Below are positions 58,957 through 64,000 of a stretch of 64,000 nt of DNA, in pieces. Below the pieces are notes generated by a model. It saw only the letters and a program-made list of their open reading frames with translations. It had not been told where the DNA came from and did no database searches. A program made the position numbers and the translations under genes. Within the stretch, counting starts at the first letter, position 1. Each line of letters begins with the position of its first letter. Origin of the DNA: Hericium rajendrae (taxonomy: Eukaryota > Basidiomycota > Agaricomycetes > Russulales > Hericiaceae); assembly GCA_033439255.1 (NCBI GenBank), contig CM065880.1:1302001-1366000 (forward strand), written 5' to 3'.

Positions 58957-60153
58957 CTTGTCTGAGATTTGTCTGAAATGTATCTAATTTTATCTAATTT
59001 TATCTAAATTTAGGTTGTCAGATAGTCAGACAATCCTACGAGTGTCTATCGTCCAGATACTATCAGATACTTTCAGATAAACTGTTCTGATGTCAGAAAA
59101 AAGTCTGACTATCAGATCAGAAGTCTGACATCAGAAAAATCTCTAATATTAGACTAAAGTCTGATTATCAGATCAGAAGTCTGATATTAGACAAATCTCT
59201 AACATCAGACTAAACTCTGATCATCAGAAATTTGTCTGACATCAGATTTCTAATCTAATAGTCAGACTTTAGTCTAATGTTAGATTTTAAAACTGATAGT
59301 CAGACATATTCTGACATCAGATATTTGTCTGATGTCAGATTTATCCATCTAATTTCAGAAAATTGTCTGACTATCAGATTGTAGTCTGATTATCAGACAT
59401 ACTCTGACTTCAGAATAGAATCTAATGTCAGTCATTTTCAGTAAGTCAGATAGAGTCTATGATTATTTACAAGCAAGCTTCAATAGCTTAGAGTTGTTAA
59501 AGTGCAAGTCTATATTGATATTTAATATGATTGAAGTACCATTAGATCAATCAGACATCTCAGAACTTTGCAAGATAAAAAATCAGATAAGATCAGACTT
59601 ATTACAGTCAGTTCAGATATATTTCATGTTATATCAGATACAAGTTAGTTATATTTTCAGAATAGTCAGAAGTGATTTCAGACTCTTCAAAAGCACTTTC
59701 AGCTCAAAATTAGATCTCTCAGACTAATATTCAGACACCCAGAATCACACCAAAATGTCAAAACCACTGCACTCTAAAATTATGCAGGTAGATCAACTAA
59801 AACGCCCAATGCAACACAAACCCAAAAAAGTAGGCCATAGATGAAAGTAAATTAACAGTAAAGTAAATCATTAAGATCATTAAAAGAGTCAGATGTATCA
59901 GCAGAGCTAAATCAGGAGTTAGCTCAGAACAATCAGACAAAATTAGATACACTTACATAAAATCAAGAAGCTTCAGATTCTATTCAGAAAAAAGAGTTAA
60001 GAGTCAGCTCAGAACAAAAATCAAACAAATTAGACAAACTCAGACAAAATCCAAAGAGTCAGGTCCTACATAAGATTAAGTCAGAATAAACTCAGATAAA
60101 AAATTGAAACACAAACTAGGAGAATTTTCAATTTAATCTCTAAAAAGCTCAAG
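58957..60153. repeat. AT-rich region of short interspersed inverted TCAGA/TCTGA words
   Basis: From 58960 to about 60100 the words TCAGA, TCTGA and ATCAGA occur dozens of times on both strands, with clear inverted repeats such as AGTCTGATTATCAGATCAGAAGT near 59157. A similar word set fills the ends of element E and the MITEs, so this is probably a subterminal region of a related element, with its termini not identified. No gene is supported. Confidence 0.5.
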
Positions 60154-63100
60154 TCAGATCATTATGCAGACAGAGAGTAGAAACACAAACTCTTCATCTG
60201 CACTCATATAGTCTAAGAGTGCTGTTCTTCTAAGGCTACTAGCATCTGGTACCTGAGACTCAATCCCAGGTAGCCTTTTGCCCCTGGAAGAGCTAACCTC
60301 CAGAACAAGCTCCATGATACCTTCCCACTTCTTATCAGAAAGCTCATTAATGGCCTTCATATAGTGCATGCAAGCTGCACCCCAGTTACGAGAGCTGAAC
60401 TTCCTACCAGGAAGATCTCTAAGATGAAGAGGAAGCTCTGGAGTAGGTAAGATCCTGAACAAAGCACGTTCAACCTACACAAAGTCAGCAACAACAATTA
60501 AAAAAATTTAGAAGAACTTACAGCCACCACAGCCAGGCAAAGAGCAGCCTTAGGCCAGCCTTTCTGCATGAAACCAGCAGGAATCTGAGAGATAGAAGAA
60601 TTATGGGCATATGCAAGAGTCTTGATAATCATGGAGTTCCTGAACATGCCAGAAACACTCTGCAAAATTTATTAGCAAAAGAAACAGAGAAAACAAAGAA
60701 CATACTGAGCCTCCACCCTCCTTTAGCTCAAAGTCAAGGAAGATAAATGGATAGGATCCACTATCCTCAGCATCATCATCCTCAGCACGAGTGGGAGTCT
60801 CCCACTCCCGTCCAAGGTGAAAGCATGCAGCAGCAAGGATACGATTCGGCTCATGCTTCTCATGCTTCTCGAAGGTCAGATTGGTGACCCAGTGGTCTGG
60901 CAGATAGTCGCGCACAACATGGATAGCCGTCTTACCAAAATGCTTTTGCCAGTCGTACGTGCGCTGCAAAACCTGCCAAAGAAATGATTATCAAAAATAA
61001 GAAACAAAAGACAGCAACTCACCAGACGATAAGCACGATCCTTTTTATGATATTGATGAGGGTCGTCAGGAAAGCACCTGTCGTACAATTCTTGCACAAG
61101 ATCAACCATCTTGGGAATGTTGAAGGGATCCGGAAATGTGCCACACATGTCACGCCAAAGCGGAATGAAAAAATCATTCCACTGTGGCAGTGGCACGGGT
61201 GCATCATCATTGGTGCCACCACGGCGGCGACTAGATGTCGACTGGCCGTCGACATCCGTCGCGCCGTCCGAAGAGTCCTACAATTAATTCAGTAACATAC
61301 GAGAATGAAATAAGTAGATACGCACTGAGTCATCCTCTGTTGTGCCAGAAGGAGTACGACTCTAACAGAACAAAAGAATATAAGCTAATAACAATAATCG
61401 ACAAAATTTGATACTTTACCATGTTTCTTAGAGTCTTCGAGCCCGATGATGCATGGCACGAGGCAGAGGGAGTCTTCACAGGAGTTTTGCTTATAGAGGA
61501 GATCTTCGCAGGAGTCTTGGGCACAGAGGAAGACTTCGCAGGAGTCTTGGGTGCAGAGGAAGACTTCGCAGGAGTCTTGGGCGCAGAGGAAGACTTTGCA
61601 GAAGTCTTGAGTGCAGATCGAGGAGGCCTAGGGGTAGTAGGGGGATCCAAAGGTGCAGTCTGCACCTCAGCGTGCGGGGCAATAGCATCCTCAAACATAT
61701 GAGCAATCCTCGCATGCACATTCTCCTCAGGCTCGATATCGCTGCTCTCGACTTGCTGCGCAACGAGGCTCCCTTGCGCGGTGTCGACGGGGACTTCGTC
61801 ATTGTCCTCGGGCTCCGTGTTGCTGCCTTCGCCTTGTGCGGTATCGATGGGGATGTCCTCGTCGTCCTCGGGCTCGGTGTCACTGCCCTCGACTTGCCGC
61901 GAAATGATGGTGCCCACTCGCACGGTGTCGACGGGGATGTCCTCGTCATCCTCAGGCTCGGTGTCACTGCCCTTGTCTTGCCGCGTACTGACAATGCCCC
62001 CTCGCATGGTGGGGATGTCCTCGTCGTCCTCGGGCTCGGTGTCACTGCCCTTGTCTTGCCGCATAACGGTGATGCCCCTGCGCACGGTGTCGACGGGGAT
62101 GTCCTCATCGTCCTCGGGCTCGGTGTCGCTGCTCTTGTCTTGCCGCGAAACGACGCCCCCTTGCACGGTGTCGACAGGGACTTCTTCATCGTCCTCGGGC
62201 TCGGTGTCGCTGCCCTTGTCTTGCCGCGTAACGGTGATGCCCACTCGCACGGTGTCGACGGGGATGTCCTCGTCATCCTCAGGCTCGGTGTCGCTCCCTT
62301 CGACTTGCTGCGTAACGTGGTCTCTCTGTGCGGTGCCGACGGGGACTTCCTCGTTGTCCTCGGGTTCAGTGTCACTACCTTCAGCTTGCGGCGGATCGGA
62401 ATCTGGGCGAGCATTGTGCACACGAGCCTCCTGCTCAGTCTCCACCTCTATCATGCTAGGAGCAGGGCGGTGGGGCTGAATCACGTAGATCGAGTGAATA
62501 GAACAGTTAGTGATGTAGTATTGTACGAAAAGACTTGAAACCCACCTTAGGTGTCGTACTCTGTTTCTTGCTGGAGCTTGATCCTTTCGTGATAGTGGGA
62601 AGAGGTGGCTGCACCTGCAAGGATACATATTTACAATAGATGTTAGCGCGCACACATAGGAAATAACAAAATTACATACTTGAAGCTTCCCTGCCCCTCG
62701 AGTAGGATTACCGTGAGTTAGCTTCGTCGTCGAACGAGGGAGCGTCGAGGACTTGGAGTTGGAGGCCGACGCCTTCGACGTGCTGGACGTGCTGGCGGTT
62801 GGCACCTTCGACGTGCTGGCACCCGATACCTTGGTGATAATTTCGACGGGTGGAGGTGGAAGGACACGCTAAATCACACAAATCGTTAGCACATGGACAG
62901 GAGATACCACAAACAACGACGTACCTTCGATTTCGCAGCCCCTCGCACAGAGGCTGCTTCGAGCTCGTCATCCTCGTCGTCCTCGAAAGCCCCCGCCTCT
63001 GCATCCTTGCGTCCACGGCCAGCGCGTTTCGTCGAGGAAGGCTGCGTTGACTTGCCGGGGGTCGAGATCTTCGACTTGGAGCTGCCTGGCAGCGTGTCGC

Positions 63101-64000
63101 GCCATTCCGGCCATATTCCGTGGGGTCTGTTGAATAGAAAATTAGTAACCGAACCCAACATGATAGAAGAGGAATCAAGATATCGAGTGAACGCGAGAGG
63201 CGAAAGATGAGGAGCACGAACGAAACGTGCAGAGCAGAAACGAATGAGGTGAGTGTTAAGGTGAGCGCCACCAACGATCAACGAGCGCCCATCCGTCGAA
63301 AACTTAGAGGTAAACATCGCACAACTTACTCTTCGCTGAAGCTTACTCGTTTGATCAGCTTCCCCTTCCCCTTCGCATTCGTCTTTGCTCTGGCCTCTTC
63401 GCTGCCCACTTCGAACCTCGTGTTATCCTCCGACCCGTCTCCTGACTCAATTCCGACATCCGCAACGTTCGTTTTTTCGAATCGGGGCCCACTTTCGCGA
63501 AGTTTGGAAGTCGACTTGCGCGAACGATCGGTGCGATCGGTGCGATCGGTGCGATCGTCTTCGAGAGGAGCTGCAGGGCATCATCAGAAGGTATGTTTAT
63601 GATTCTTTCGAACTTGATGATGATTACTGACCTTGATCGGCATCCATCGCATCCTCGACTCTCGCTCCTCGTCGGCCTCACTTGACACCACTCCCTATAT
63701 CTCCCGCCTGCCTCTCGGCACCCTCATCGTCTCCCATCCCCTCGCCAACATCCAATGCGGACTTGCGCCGTTTACGACCATCCTGCAGAGTTGCGGGGCC
63801 ATCCTCCCCATCTGTTTCCCCCTCCGTTCGCGCGCGCTTCGGGGCCATCTTGCCCTTGGACTTGGAGGACACCGGTATCACAACTTCGGCCCGGCCTTGC
63901 GAGCTGTTGCGAGCCCGGCCTCTCTGCTGAGAGGATCTAGCTGGTGCTGTTTGATAACGGCATTAGGTGAGTGCAACATTATGATGATATATAATTATTG
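60154..64000 (-). CDS. Transposon-associated protein, possibly DUF6532-like, with acidic tandem repeats; 5' end beyond window
   Basis: Minus-strand exons run from the window edge to 60154. N-terminal exons are basic and disordered (KMAPKRARTEGETDGEDG; GIWPEWRDTLPGSSKSKI; repeated PKTPAKSSSA). Between 62400 and 61740 a unit of about 25 residues, GSDTEPEDDEDIPVDTV, is repeated eight to nine times. The folded C-terminal part reads WNDFFIPLWRDMCGTFPDPF, then LYDRCFPDDPHQYHKKDRAY, VLQRTYDWQKHFGKTAIHVV, RILAAACFHLG, FIFLDFELKEGG, GFMQKGWPKAALCLAVVAVE and RALFRILPTPELPLHLRDLP, with introns between. The order (P-x-W, helix, FPD, LAVVAVERAL) is like the DUF6532 family of Agaricomycetes, a tentative memory-based call. 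The first exon shown has a possible acceptor near 63949, so the gene begins outside the window. Confidence 0.55.
61740..62400 (-). repeat. In-frame tandem repeat encoding SDTEPEDDED units
   Basis: Eight to nine units of 69-75 bp, each with the CTCGTCGTCCTCGGGCTCGG core on the plus strand. All are multiples of three bases or nearly so, keeping the coding frame. Because of the strong periodicity the opposite strand also has a 361-codon open frame, which I regard as a shadow. Confidence 0.85.
63526..63556. repeat. Short tandem repeat of a 9-bp unit
   Basis: The unit GATCGGTGC is repeated about 3.5 times; it lies near a probable intron/exon boundary of the minus-strand gene. Confidence 0.8.

Noticed and set aside
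61453-62538. 361-codon plus-strand frame opposite the acidic repeat
   Set aside because: It is the reverse complement of a codon-periodic repeat; the minus-strand protein has sensible flanking exons and the plus frame does not.

Overview
The window looks like a piece of nuclear genome from a mushroom-forming basidiomycete (Agaricomycetes). It has short GT-AG introns of about 45-65 nt, fungal housekeeping genes at the left, KDZ-type transposases with a CxC2 cysteine cluster, and the repetitive cargo genes that accompany such elements in these fungi. The assignment is inferred from gene structure and family knowledge, not from a database search.

Layout. Bases 1-9.5 kb are ordinary gene-dense sequence: a vacuolar cation/H+ exchanger of the Vnx1/CAX type (minus strand, cut by the window edge) diverges from a complete SEN1-type RNA/DNA helicase (plus strand, 12 exons). 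At about 9.55 kb, inside the last SEN1 exon, composition turns AT-rich and nearly everything to the right is mobile DNA. It comprises a decayed Ty3/gypsy integrase (10.5-11.3 kb); nested copies (A, B, C) of an unusual terminal-inverted-repeat element without a recognisable transposase (12.2-19.8 kb); an unassigned transposon-like stretch (19.8-22.2 kb); a giant KDZ element of about 21 kb with 0.6 kb inverted termini (22.17-43.44 kb); a four-exon Cys-cluster gene (43.7-45.5 kb); low-complexity DNA; a second KDZ transposase with neighbouring cargo genes (48.4-59 kb); and a repeat-rich protein gene leaving the window (60.2-64 kb).

The giant KDZ element carries its transposase next to the left terminus, then antisense fragments of two host nuclear genes (RFC1 BRCT/AAA+ region and a SNF2-type ATPase N-terminal region), then three cargo genes on the plus strand. 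Two of those are split by younger elements: D (2.7 kb) and E (3.5 kb). A-E and five foldback MITEs all begin with CATC and end with GATG. Most have perfect 2-bp target duplications; insertions D, E and MITE3 restore the host reading frame when one duplication copy is removed.

The most unusual structures are in A-E. B, C and D have a TATA promoter near one end reading outward, GC-rich blocks with two conserved hairpins, and splice donor/acceptor-like motifs; E carries a tandem array of about ten candidate microexons. This looks like a noncoding, spliced, outward-transcribing transposon family, and D sits so that its right terminus offers a splice acceptor and an in-frame ATG to the gene it interrupts. 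Several cargo genes carry C-to-T or G-to-A type stop codons, as expected from RIP-like mutation or 5-methylcytosine deamination.
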